Shown here piece by piece: positions 36,471-46,619 of a stretch of DNA of 64,000 nt. The stretch is from Colius striatus (lineage: Eukaryota > Chordata > Aves > Coliiformes > Coliidae), in contig NC_084775.1 of NCBI RefSeq assembly GCF_028858725.1, positions 16,910,597-16,974,596 of the forward strand, read 5' to 3'. The stretch's first letter is position 1. Every line of letters starts with the position of its first letter. The notes beneath the pieces were generated by a model. It was not told the DNA's origin, did not search any database, and saw nothing but the letters and a program-made list of their open reading frames with translations. The position numbers and the translations under genes were made by a program.

Positions 36471-37540
36471 GCCTTCCTCACTCACCTGGAGCTGAACCCT
36501 GGCAGCCTCTATGGGAGGGTTCATTATGGAGAATTGGGGGTTAGTTAGGAGGGTTGGGGTTAATTATGGAGAGTTGGGGGTTAATTAGGAGGGTGGGAGT
36601 TAATTAGGAGGTTTAGGGGTTGATTAGTGGGGTTACTTAGGGTCCATCCTGGCAGGTATCACCTTCCTCTTCCTCACTCCCTTAGCAGTGGTTGTTCTGA
36701 GCAGGTTTAATCATGAGAGGACTGAGGGTTGGAGGTTAATTAGGAGGGTTGGAGGTTAAATTAGGAGGGTTGGGGTTAATTAAGAGCACTGGGGGTTAAT
36801 TGTGGGAAGGGGTTATCCCAGCAGACGTTGCCTTTCTCATCTTCTTCTTCCTCACCCTCCCTTAGAATCGCAGTGGTTGTTTTGAGGGGGTTAACCATGG
36901 GAGGACTGGGGGTTAGTTAGGGGCGTTGGAGGTTAATTAGGGGGATTGGAGGTTAATTAGGAGCACAGGGAGTTAATTCAGGGAAGGGGTTAATGATGGT
37001 TTATCCCAGCAGACGTTGCCTTCCTCCTCCTCATCTTCTTCTTCCTCACCCTCCCTTAGAACCGCAGTTGTTCCAAGTGGGTTAATCATGGGGACACTGG
37101 GGGTTAGTTAGGGGGGCTGGAGGTTAATTAGGAGGGTTGGAGGTTAATTAGGAGCACACGGAGTTAATTGTGGGAAGGGGTTAATGATGGTTTATCCCAG
37201 CAGACGTTGCCTTCCTCATCTTCTTCTTCCTCACCCTCCCTTCGCAGCACTGCAGCAGTTCCAAGTGGGTTAATCATGGCGGGACTGAGGGTTAGTTAGG
37301 GGGCTGGAGGTTAATTAGGAGGGTTAGGTTAATTAGGAGCGCTGGAGGTTAATTGTGGGAAGGGGTTAATGATGGTTTATCCCAGCAGACGTTGCCTTCC
37401 TCCTCCTCTTCTTCCTCACCCTCCCTTCGCAGCACCGCAGCGGCCGTTCCCAGCGGGCTAACCACGAGCGGCGATGCGGCTTAATTAAAAGGGGGGGCTG
37501 TTAATTAAGGAGAGGCGCGGGTTAATGAGGGTCCATCCCG
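36470..37540. repeat. Tandem repeat of about 188 bp containing copies of the C8orf82 acceptor and exon start
   Basis: Units consist of a GGTTAATTAGGAGGGTTGGA intron part followed by ATCCCAGCAGACGTTGCCTTCCTC and a CTTCTTCCTCACC tail. GCAGACG occurs at 36,821, 37,009, 37,200 and 37,385 (spacings 188, 191, 185), and the true exon acceptor follows 156 bp later at 37,541. The tails (for example GCACCGCAGCGGCCGTTCCC at about 37,430) resemble the exon sequence GAACCGCAGCGGCCGCTACG. More decayed copies lie near 36,470 and 36,655. The array therefore arose by tandem duplication across the intron-exon boundary. Confidence 0.85.
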
Positions 37541-37544
37541 GCAG

Positions 37545-38050
37545 ACGTGACCTTCCTCACGTTCTTCTTCACGCGGCTGGAGCCGAACCGCAGCGGCCGC
37601 TACGAGCGCGAATTCCCGTTCGTGTCCCGCTGCGGCGCGGAGCGCAACCTCCTGCGCTGCGAGCACAGACCCATCGTCTTCACCCGCCTCCTGCCCCCGG
37701 ACGCCTCCTCCTCAGCCTCCTCCTGCTCCCGCCGCGCCGTGCTGTCGTTCTGCGGCGGCGGGGAGCGGCTGGCCGTGCCGTTCCGGCCCGAGGCGCTGGT
37801 GATGCTGCCGGAGAACGGGCGCTTGTACCACCCGGCGCCGGGCCGGGCGGGGGGCGCGGGGCCGGTGCGCTCGGCGCTGGCTCTGGAGTGGGGGTCCCGC
37901 TTGGAGTACGAGCAGGGGCCGGAGCAGCCCCCGACTCACTTTTGGTGGGAGGGGAAGAGGTATCGGCTCACGGGGGAGCTGGTGGAGCTGCTGCGGGGAG
38001 GGGAAGGGGCGGGGGAGGCGGAGAGCGGCGGGGCCGCGGGGCGGGGGTGA
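37545..38050 (+). CDS. C8orf82: C8orf82 (UPF0598) terminal exon
   Basis: Following acceptor CCCGGCAG, the exon encodes DVTFLTFFFTRLEPNRSGRY, then FPFVSRCGAERNLLRCEHRP and IVFTRLL, and further on NGRLYHPAP, VRSALALEWG and a C-terminal HFWWEGKRYRL segment. These are the conserved blocks of UPF0598 in order; human C8orf82 has PNRSGRY, RNFLRCED, RLYHPAPE and VRSALAFE. Stop TGA is at 38,048-38,050. The exon is extremely GC-rich and has a Ser/Ala stretch around the mid loop and a Gly/Ala/Glu-rich tail beyond the usual end. The protein family is described as mitochondrial but its activity is not established. It is on the same strand as ARHGAP39, as expected from synteny. Confidence 0.95.
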
Positions 38051-38225
38051 GGCTTGGAGGGGGTGGGAAGGGGCATTGCATAGCCCCGGGCGAGGAGGAG
38101 GAGGAGGAGGAGGAGGCAGAGCTGGTGCTCAGCCACACCGTGTGGCTGATGCTGTGGTGAGGTGCCACAGCACCTGTGCCGGTGCCAGGGATGTGGGTGT
38201 TGTGTGTGGGTCCCCCCACTGTGAT

Positions 38226-38231
38226 ATTAAA
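38226..38231 (+). terminator. ATTAAA polyadenylation signal of C8orf82
   Basis: ATTAAA in GTGATATTAAAGGTCTCTGG, 176 bp after the C8orf82 stop and followed by a GT-rich stretch. A short 3' UTR fits the small gene. Confidence 0.65.
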
Positions 38232-38249
38232 GGTCTCTGGCAATTGAAA

Positions 38250-38440
38250 TGAGCCCAGAGGTGATGGGTGCCACTGCAGCAGTGTGGGTGCAGCTGTGGA
38301 GAGGTTGGTGCTGCTATGGTGAGGTTGGTGCAGCTGTGGTGGGTGACACGGTGCTACTGCCACAGTGTGGGTGTCCCCATGGGTGCTGCCACGGTGACAG
38401 TGTTGCTGCCACACTGTGGGTGCCACTGTGGTGATGTTGG
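38250..38440. repeat. Irregular GTGGTG/GCTGCC repeat
   Basis: A degenerate 20-25-bp repeat of GGTGCTGCTATGGTGAGGTT / CACAGTGTGGGTGCC words. No gene. Confidence 0.7.
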
Positions 38441-38614
38441 CTGGTGTGTAGAGGGAAGGGAGGTTCTTCAGAGGGATGTGGCCATGGGCTGAGGTTGCCC
38501 GAGGGCAAGGAGCCAGCAGAGTGCCCAAGGGGGCAAGAAGGCCAGTGGCAGCCTGGCTGGGCTCAGCAGTGGGGTGGCAGCAGCCCCAGGGCAGGGATTG
38601 TCCCCTGTGCTGGG

Positions 38615-39075
38615 CCCTGGGGAGGCTGCAGCTCCAGGGCTGTGTCAGTGCTGGGCCCCTCACTCACTGCCACAGGGACACTGAGGGGCTGCAGCTCCAG
38701 GGCTGTGTCAGTGCTGGACCCTCACTCACTGCCACAGGGACACTGAGGGGCTGCAGCTCCAGGGCTGTGTCAGTGCTGAGCCCCTCACTCACTGCCACAG
38801 GGACACTGAGGGGCTGCAGCTCCAGGGCTGTGTCAGTGCTGGGCCCCTTACTCACTGCCACAGGGACACTGAGGGGCTGCAGCTCCAGGGCTGTGTCAGT
38901 GCTGAGCCCCTCACTCACTGCCACAGGGACACTGAGGGGCTGCAGCTCCAGGGCTGTGCTCAGTGCTGGCCCCTTACTCACTGCCACAGGGACACTGAGG
39001 GGCTGCAGCTCTAGGGCTGTGCTCAGTGCTGGGCCCCCTCACTCACTGCCACAGGGACACTGAGGGGCTGCAGGG
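38615..39075. repeat. 61-63-bp tandem repeat, about 7 copies
   Basis: Unit GAGGGGCTGCAGCTCCAGGG, CTGTGTCAGTGCTG, GGCCCCTCACTCACTGCCAC, AGGGACACT, repeated about seven times with few changes. It is directly followed by a CR1 fragment that starts inside the last GCTGCAG. It lies between C8orf82 and LRRC14, where mammals have LRRC24; no LRRC24 coding sequence was found. Confidence 0.92.
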
Positions 39076-39084
39076 AGAGAAGAT

Positions 39085-39490
39085 GCACTGGGAAGCTCTG
39101 GGCTAAATGAGGGTACCTGAGGCAAAGGTTCAGTCTGCAGAGAACGAGGCTCAGAGGAGATCTGATCACTCTGACTCCCTGGCTGTGGCTGAGAGGGTCG
39201 GTCTCTGCTGCCAAGTTAAAAGCTACAGGCCAAGAGGAAAGGGGCTCAGGGTGCCCCAGGGGAGGTTGAGGCTGGAGCTGAGGCAGAACTGTTTCCCTGA
39301 GAGGGGTGTCAGCCCCTGTGCCAGGCTGCCCAGGGAGCTGGGGGAGTGCCCAGCCCTGGAGGGGTCCCAGAGCCATGGGGCTGAGGTGCTTGAGGGCCGT
39401 GGCTCAGTGGTGGCTGTGGCACTGTGGGGTCAGGGTTGGACTCCAGCAGCTCAAAGGGCTTTTCCATCTGTAATGATTCTCTGGTCAGTG
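39085..39490 (+). mobile_element. CR1 LINE 3'-end fragment
   Basis: The sequence shows the diagnostic CR1 tail: GGGAGGTTGAGGCTGGAGCT, GGCTGCCCAGGGAGCTGGGG, GTTGGACTCCAGCAGCTCAA and the 3' end CTGTAATGATTCTCTGG. It is 5'-truncated, as most CR1 copies are, and carries no ORF. It is closely similar to the copy at 46,620-46,945 and in the same orientation. Confidence 0.88.
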
Positions 39491-39631
39491 CCCTGTGTGC
39501 CAGAACAGCAGCCAGCTCTCTCCTTGGTCCATTAAAAGCAGAAGAGCTCCATCCCCTCCGCTGAGCTCTGCCACTTCCTCCTGCCAAGCATCCCAGGAGG
39601 ACTTGGGTTAATCGGGCAAGGTGGGGTTGGC

Positions 39632-39637
39632 TTTAAT
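39632..39637 (-). terminator. ATTAAA polyadenylation signal of LRRC14
   Basis: On the minus strand GTTCATTAAAGCC lies 90 bp past the LRRC14 stop (39,727). This gives a very short 3' UTR. Confidence 0.6.
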
Positions 39638-39726
39638 GAACTCACCATAACCGAGTGGCACAGCCCAGAGCCCGGCACAGCGCCCCGAGGTGAAGCTTCC
39701 CTGGGGGGGGGATGCTACAAGCTGAA

Positions 39727-40235
39727 CTAGTCGATGGCTCCGTAGCGCTGGAGGCTGGTCGCCCACACGGCGTCTGCTCTACCCGCGCTCGCCAGCAGCC
39801 GGCACAGCTCCCGCTGCAGCGTGTGAAGGTTTTGGGGTCCCTCCCCCAGCGGGCAGCTTACCCCAGGAGCTGCCTGAGTCTCCCAGAAAGCCTGGAGGAG
39901 TACAAATCGAGTTCCTTGAGGGCAGGCAGGGCCCGGAGGTGAGCGGCCAAGCAGCGGATGCCGGCGTCTGTGCCGGGGGCCGTGCGGCGCACGTCCAGGT
40001 TGCTGTAGGGCAGCTTGAGGCTGCGCAGTGCGGGGAAGCGGCCGAGGTGAGGCAGCACTGCGCACAGCCCCGCCAGCCCCAGGTTGTTGAAGCGTAAAAC
40101 AACTCTGCGGACGGCGGCAGGCTCCAGGGAGTCCAGCAGGGAGACAACGGTGGAGACGGAGAGCTCCTCGGCGTGGAAGTCGCGGCAGAGCAGGCGCAGG
40201 GGGGCGCAGGGCGAGCGGAGGGCGGCGCGCAGCAA
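39727..40235 (-). pseudogene. LRRC14: LRRC14, broken: two conserved pieces with the middle missing
   Basis: Minus-strand piece 1 (40,235 to 39,862) encodes LRLLCRDFHAEELSVSTVV, then RRVVLRFNNLGLAGLCAVLP and LDLYSSRLSGRLRQLLG. These match LRRC14 (human LRLCCRDLQAEDL, RVDLRFNNLGLRGL, SSLLSGRLDQLL), a PRAME-like leucine-rich-repeat protein. Piece 2 (about 39,838 to the TAG at 39,727) encodes LQRELCRLLASAGRADAVWA and ends QRYGAID, matching the last residues of the family (ELHQLLLASGRAHVLWTTDIYG). Roughly 150 residues that lie between them in LRRC14 (later LRRs and the loop) are absent; the pieces are only about 25 bp apart and in different frames. A GTAAGC donor-like site sits exactly at the end of piece 1, and CTGCAG lies before piece 2. 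The N-terminal half is also missing: coding sequence starts abruptly at a minisatellite. Real decay or misassembly are both possible. Confidence 0.85.
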
Positions 40236-40560
40236 TAGGGCACCCCTAAGCCAGCCCCCATCAATAGGGCATCCTATAGCACCCCTAAGCCAGCCCCCAT
40301 CAATAGGGCATCTTAGAGCACCCCTAACCCAGACCTCTATCTATAGGGCATCCTATAGCACCTCTAATCCAGCCCCCCATCAATAGGGCACCCCACAGCA
40401 CCCCTAGATCTGCACCTCATCAATAGGGTACCCCTAACCCAGCCCTCTCTCAATAGGACATCCCATAGCACTCCTAACCCTATCCCCCATTAATAGGGCA
40501 CCCTATAGCACTCCTAACCCAGTTCCCCATCAATAGGGAACCCCAGGGCAGGACCCATGA
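40236..40560. repeat. About 40-bp minisatellite abutting LRRC14 coding sequence
   Basis: Units of CCATCAATAGGGCATCCTAT followed by AGCACCCCTAACCCAGCCC, about eight copies, starting within a few bases of the LRRC14 reading frame. No spliceable exon start can be recognised in it. Confidence 0.9.
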
Positions 40561-40629
40561 CCCACCCCTCTTAATGAGGGGTACCCCCAGCACCCCATAA
40601 AGGAAGCCTACAGCAGGATCTCCAACACC

Positions 40630-42245
40630 CCCCTTCCCTCCCTGGGCCCCCCTGTGCTGCCCTCACACCCCTCGACCCCCCTCAGCTGCCCTCACCCCCC
40701 CCAATCCCCGGGGTCCCCTTCAGCTGCCCTCACCCCCCCCAATCCCCGAGGTCCCCTTCATCTGCCCTCAACCCCCCAATCCCCGAGGTCCCCTTCATCT
40801 GCCCTCAACCCCCCAATCCCCGAGGTCCCCTTCAGCTGCCCTCACGCCTCCCCAGTCCCCGGGGACCCCTCAGTTGCCCTGACTCCCCCCAATCCCCGAG
40901 GCCCCCCTCAGCTGCCCTCACCCCCCCCAATCCCCGGGGTCCCCTTCAGTTGCCCTCACCCCCCCCAATCCCCGGGGTCCCCTTCATCTGCCCTCAACCC
41001 CCTAATCCCTGGGGTCTCCCTCAGCTGCCCTCACATCCCCCAATCCCCGAGGTCCCCTTCATCTGCCCTCAACCCCCCAATCCCCGAGGTCCCCTTCAGC
41101 TGCCCTCACGCCTCCCCACTCCCCGGGGACCCCTCAGTTGCCCTGACTCCCCCCAATCCCCGAGGCCCCCCTCAGCTGCCCTCACCCCCCCCAATCCCCG
41201 GCGCCCCCCTCAGCTGCCCTCACCCCCCCCCAATCCCCGGCGCCCCCCTCAGCTGCCCTCACCTGCGCCTAATCCCCGGGGACCCCTCAGCTGCCCTCAC
41301 GCCCCCCAATCCCCGAGGCCCCCCTCAGCTGCCCTCACGCCCCCCCAATCTCCGGGGCCCCCTTCAGCTGCCCTCACGCCCCCCAATCCCTGAGGCCACC
41401 CTCAGCTGCCCTCACCCCCACCAATCCCCGGCGTCCCCCTCAGCTGCCCTCACGCCCCCCCACTCCCCGAGGACCCCTCAGCTGCCCTCACGCCCCCTCA
41501 ATCCCCGGGGTCCCCCTCAGCTGCCCTCACGTCCCCCAATCCCCGGGGTCCCCCTCAGCTGCCCTCACGCCCCCCTAATCTCCGAGGCCCCCCTCAGCTG
41601 CCCTCACGCCCCCCCAATCTCCGGGGTCCCCTTCAGCTGCCCTCACGCCCCCCAGTCCCCGGGGACCCCTCAGCTGCCCTCACGCCCCCCCAATCCCCGG
41701 GGTCCCCCTCAGCTGCCCTCACCCCCCCAATCCCTGAGGCCCCCCTCAGCTGCCCTCACACCCCCAATCCCCGGGGTCCCCCTCAGCTACCCTCACGCCC
41801 CCCCAATCCCCGAGGACCCCTCAGCTACCCTCACGCCCCCCCAATCCCCGGGGTCCCCCTCAGCTGCCCTCACCCCCCCAATCCCTGAGGCCCCCCTCAG
41901 CTGCCCTCACACCCCCAGTCCCCGGGGTCCCCCTCAGCTGCCCTCACGCCCCCCAGTCCCCAGGGTCCCCCTCAGCTGCCCTCACGTCCCCCAGTCCCCG
42001 GGGTCCCCCTCAGCTGCCCTCACGCCCCCCAGTCCCCGGGGTCCCCCTCAGCTGCCCTCACGCCCCCCAGTCCCCGGGGTCCCCCTCAGCTGCCCTCACC
42101 CCCCCCAGTCCCCAGGGTCCCCCTCAGCTGCCCTCACGCCCCCCCAATCCCTGAGGCCCCCCTCAGCTGCCCTCACACCCCCAATCCCCGGGGTCCTCCT
42201 CAGCTACCCTCACGCCCCCCCAATCCCCGGGGTCCCCCTCAGCTC
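40630..42245. repeat. About 38-bp minisatellite, roughly 40 copies
   Basis: Unit CCTCAGCTGCCCTCACGCCC followed by CCCAATCCCCGGGGTCCC. It is C-rich on the plus strand (G-rich in the LRRC14 sense strand). It lies between the promoter at 42.3 kb and LRRC14 and is probably LRRC14 intron. The long + frame 40,654-42,645 is an artefact of the repeat. Confidence 0.93.
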
Positions 42246-42520
42246 ACCTCCCGCTTCCGCCGGATCCTTCACGGCCGCGCTTCCAGGCATGCGCACTGCA
42301 CCCCGGCACCGCCCCTCCGCCAATCAGAGCGAGAGTTTCACCACGGAAGGCGGGCCCGGCGTCGTTACTAGGTGCCGCCTGCGATCCTCGCCCGCCCATT
42401 GGCTGCGCCGTGTCTGTCATCGCTTCCTCCCTTCTTATTGGCTGAAGGGCGGCGGCAGCGGGAAGTTCGATCTGAGGCTCAGCGCGTTGGCAGCCCTGCA
42501 CTGGCGTCTCTGCAGGTTGG
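42245..42520. promoter_or_regulatory. CpG-rich, CCAAT-containing promoter, probably bidirectional (LRRC14 / RECQL4 position)
   Basis: A sharp change from minisatellite to complex CpG-rich DNA. It contains one CCAAT box (42,320-42,324, CGCCAATCAGAGCG) and two inverted ones (ATTGG at 42,399-42,403 and 42,437-42,441), which are NF-Y-type elements with roughly 35-80-bp spacing, and no TATA box. In mammals LRRC14 and RECQL4 are divergent neighbours. Here LRRC14 lies to the left on minus, so this is where such a shared promoter should be. A possible donor CTCTGCAG|GTTGGG at about 42,512 would suit a rightward non-coding first exon. No RECQL4 coding exon follows. Confidence 0.6.
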
Positions 42521-42529
42521 GGGGGGGGG

Positions 42530-45500
42530 GAATAGTGGGGGCGTGGTCTGCTGAGGGGGAACTGGAGACTGGCGGGGTTCTGAGGGGAAAAGCGCGGGCT
42601 TGGCGGAGTCTGCAGTGGAAAAGTGGAGGTTCGGTGGGGTTTTGAGGGCGAAAGTGGGGTTTTGATGGGGTTCTGAGGGGAAAAGTGGAGTTTTGAGAGG
42701 AAAAGTGGGGGGTTTGTGAATTTCTGAGGAACAAGTGGGAATTTGGAGGAGCTTGGAGGGGAAAAGTGGGGTTTTGGTGGAGTGTTGAGGGGAAAAGTGG
42801 GGATTTTGTGGGGTTCTGAGGGGAATAAAGGTTTTTGTAGAGCTTTAAGGAGAAAAGAGTGGGGTTGGTTGTCTGCTGAGGGGGAAAAGTGGAGATTTGT
42901 GGGGTTCTGAGGGGAAAAGTGGGGTTTTGGTGGAGTGTTGAGAAGAACAGTGGGTTTTACTGGAGTTTTGAGGGGAAAAGTGGGGGTTTGGTGCAGTTTT
43001 GAGGGGGAAAGAGGGGGTTTGATGGAGTGTTGAGAAGAAAAGTGTTTTTTTGGTGTGGTTCTGAGGGGAATAAAGGTTTTTGTAGAGCTTTAAGGAGAAA
43101 AGAGTGGGGTTGGTGGTCTGCTGAGGGGGAACAGTGGAGATTGGTGGGGTTCTGAGGGGAAAAGTGGGGATTTGGTGGAGTCTGGAGTGGAAAGGTGGAG
43201 ATTCAGTGGGTTTTTGAGGGCAAAGTGGGTTTTTAATGGGGTTCTGAGGGGAAAAGTGGAGTTTTGGTGGAGTTTTGAGAGGAAAAGTGAGGGGTTTTGT
43301 GAATTTCTGAGGAACAAGTGGGAATTTGGAGGAGCTTGGAGGGGAAAAGTGGGGGTTTGGTGGAGTGTTGAGGGGAAAAGTGTTTTTTTTGTGGGGTTCT
43401 GAGGGGAATAAAGGTTTTTGTAGAGCTTTAAGGAGAAAAGAGTGGGGTTGGTTGTCTGCTGAGGGGGAACAGTGGAGATTGGTGGGGTTCTGAGGGGAAA
43501 AGTGGGGGTTTGGTGGAGTGTTGAGGGGAAAAGTGGGGATTTTGTGGGGTTCTGAGGGGAATAAAGGTTTTTGTAGAGCTTTAAGGAGAAAAGAGTGGGG
43601 TTGGTTGTCTGCTGAGGGGAAACAGTGGAGATTGGTGGGGTTCTGAGGGGAAAAGTGGGGGTTTGGTGGAGTGTTGAGGGGAAAAGTGTTTTTTTTGTGG
43701 GGTTCTGAGGGGAATAAAGGTTTTTGTAGAGCTTTAAGGAGAAAAGAGTGGGGTTGGTTGTCTGCTGAGGGGGAACAGTGGAGATTTGTGGGGTTCTGAG
43801 GGGAAAAGTGGGGTTTTGGTGGAGTGTTGAGAAGAACAGTGGGTTTTACTGGAGTTTTGAGGGGAAAAGTGGGGGTTTGGTGCAGTTTTGAGGGGGAAAG
43901 AGGGGGTTTGGTGGAGTGTTGAGGGGAAAAGTGTTTTTTTTGTGGGGTTCTGAGGGGATTAAAGGTTTTTGTAGAGCTTTAAGGAGAAAAGAGTGGGGTT
44001 GGTGGTCTGCTGAGGGGGAACAGTGGAGATTGGTGGGGTTCTGAGGGGAAAAGTGGGGATTTGGTGGAGTCTGGAGTGGAAAGGTGGAGGTTCAGTGGGT
44101 TTTCAGAGCGAAAGTGGGTTTTTGATGGGGTTCTGAGGGGAAAAGTGGGGTTTTGGTGGAGCGTTGAGGGGAAAAGTGGGGTTTTAGTGGAGTTTGGAGT
44201 GAAAAAGTGGCGATTTGGTGAATTTTTGAGGGTAAAAGGTTTTTGGTGTGGTTCTGAGGGGAAAAATGGGTTTTGGTGGAGTTTTAAGAAGAAAAGAGTG
44301 GGGTTGGTTGTCTGGTGAGGGGGAACAGTGGAGATTGGTGGGGTTCTGAGGGGAAAAGTGCGGGCTTGGTGGAGTCTGGAGTGGAAAAGTGGAGGTTCGG
44401 TGGGGTTTTGAGGGCAAAAGTGGGTTTTTGATGGGATTCTGAGGGGAAAAGTGGAGTTTTGGTGGAGTTTTGAGAGGAAAAGTTGGGGGTTTGTGAATTT
44501 CTGAGGAACAAGTGGGAATTTGGAGGAGCTTGGAGGAGAAAAGTGGGGGTTTCGTCGAGTTTTGAGGGGAAAAGTGGGGATTTTGTGGAGTGTTGAGAAG
44601 AAAAGGGGTTTTAGTGGAGTTCTGAGTGAAAAAGTGGCGATTTGGAGGATTTTTGAGGGTAAAAGTAAGTTTTTGGTGTGGTTCTGAGAGGAAAAATGGG
44701 TTTTGGCAGAGTTTTGAGGGCAACAGTGGGTTTTACTGGAGTTTTCAAATGAAAAGTGGGGATTTGGTGGAGTTTTGAGGGGAAAAGTGGTTTTTTTTTG
44801 TGGGGTTCTGAGGGGAATAAAGGTTTTTGTAGAGTTTTAAGGAGAAAAGAGTGGGGTTGGTTGTCTGCGGACGGAGAAAAGTGGAGATTTGTGGGGTTCT
44901 GAGGGGAAAAGTGGGGGTTTGGTGGAGTCTGGAGTGGAAAGGTGGAGGTTCAGTGGGGTTTTGAGGGCGAAAGTGGGTTTTTGATGGGGTTCTGAGGGGA
45001 AAAGTGGAGTTTTGGTGGAGTTTTCAGATGAAAAGTGGGTTTTTTTGTGGAGTGTTGAGAAGAACAGTGGGTTTTACTGGAGTTTGGAGTGAAAAAGTGG
45101 GGGTTTTGTGGAGTGTTGAGAAGAAAAGGGGTTTTAGTGGAGTTTGGAGTGAAAAAGTGGGGATTTGATGAATTTTTGAGAGTAAAAGTAGGGTTTTGGT
45201 GTGGATCTGAGGTGAAAATGAGTTTTTCTGGGGTTTTAAGGGGAAAAGTAAGGTTCTGGTGGAGTGTTGAGGGCAAAAGTGGGGTTTTGGTGAGATTCTG
45301 AGAGGAAAGAATTGGGTTTTGATGGTGTTGTGGGGAGAAAGTGGGATTGTGGTGTAGTCTTGAGAGGAAAACTGGGTTTTGGCAGAGTTTTGAGGGCAAA
45401 AGTGGGGGATTTGTGGACTTCTGAGGAACAAGTGGGAATTAGGAGGAGCTTTGAGGGGGAAAGTGAAGTTTTGGTGGAGTGTTGAGGGAAAAAGTGGGGT

Positions 45501-46600
45501 TTTGGTGGAGCTTGGAGTGAAAATTGGAGGTTCAATGGGTTTTTGAGGGCGAAAGTGGATTTTTGATGGGATTCTGAGGGGGAAAATGGATTTTTTTGTG
45601 GAGTTTTAAGTGGAAAAGTGGAGGTTTGAGAAGAAAAGTGGGGATTTGGTGGACTTAAGAGGAACAAGTGGGATTTTGGAGGAGCTTTGAGGGGAAAAGT
45701 GGAGTTTTGGTGGGGTTTTTAGATTAAAAGTGTGGGTTTGGTGTATTTTTAAGGGCAAATGTGGGATTTTGTGGACTTTGGAGTGGTAAAGTGTGGGTTT
45801 GGTGGATATTTGGGGCCAAAGCGGGGTGTCTTGTGGTTCTGAGGGAAAAAAGAGAGGGTTTGGTGGTCCACTGAAAGGAAAATGAGTTTTTGTGGAGTTT
45901 TAAGGGGAAAAGCGGGGTTTTGGTGGGGTTTTAAGATGAAAAATGCGGTTTTGGTGGAGTTTTCAGATGAAAAGTGGAGTTTTGGTGGAGTGTTGAGGGG
46001 AAAAGTGTGGTTTTAGTGGACCTTGGAGTGAAAAAGTGGAGATTTGGTGGATTTTTGAGGGCAAAAGTGGGTTTTTTGTGGGATTCTGAGGAGAAAAAGG
46101 GTTTTTTGTAGAGTTTTAAGGAGAAAAGAGGGGCGTTGGAGTTCTGCTGAGTTGGAAAAGATGCAGATTGGTGGGGTTCTGAGGCACCAGTGGGATTTTG
46201 GGGGAGCTTTGAGGGGAAAAGTGGAGTTTTGTTGGTGTTTTCAGATGACAAGTGTGGTTTTAGTGGAGTTTGGAGTGAAAAAGTGGGGGGTTGGTGGATA
46301 TTTGAGGGCAAAAGTGGGTTTTTGATGGGGTTCTGAGGGGAAGATGGGTTTTTGTGGAGTGTTGAGGGGAAAAGTGGTGCTTTGGTGGGGTTCTGACAAA
46401 AAAGTTGGGCTTTGGTGTAGTTTTGAGGGGAAAAGTGAGCTTTTTGTGAGTTTTGAAGGGAAATGTTGGGGTTTGGTGGAGTTTTAAGGGGGAAAAAGTG
46501 GGATTTTGGTGGAGTTCTGAGGGGAAAATTGGGGAGGTGATTTGAGGGGAAAAAAAAGTAGTGTTTTTGTGGTGGTGTTTGGACAAAAAGATAGAATATT
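42530..46600. repeat. Minisatellite G (about 33-bp G/T-rich unit) with higher-order units
   Basis: Basic unit GTTCTGAGGGGAAAAGTGGG followed by GTTTTGGTGGA. Superimposed is a block containing GGGAATAAAGGTTTTTGTAG, AGCTTTAAGGAGAAAAGAGT and GGGGTTGGTTGTCTGCTGAG, seen with AATAAA or ATTAAA at 42,824, 43,069, 43,407, 43,560, 43,713 and 43,958 and again near 44,817. Spacings are 245, 338, 153, 153 and 245 bp. No coding exon was found in 4 kb where RECQL4 and MFSD3 would be expected. Confidence 0.92.
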
Positions 46601-46619
46601 GGGGTTTTGGTGGTGAAAT

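Noticed and set aside
38050-39630. LRRC24 between C8orf82 and LRRC14
   Set aside because: Only an ATTAAA, tandem repeats and CR1 were found; no leucine-rich-repeat coding sequence.
40654-42645. 663-codon plus-strand proline-rich frame
   Set aside because: A translation of the 38-bp minisatellite that runs on through the promoter-like CpG island. No homology or exon structure.
42530-46600. RECQL4 or MFSD3 exons expected from synteny
   Set aside because: All frames were scanned by eye and only G/T-rich minisatellite translations (KWGFCGVLRRK-like) were seen. No helicase or transporter motif.
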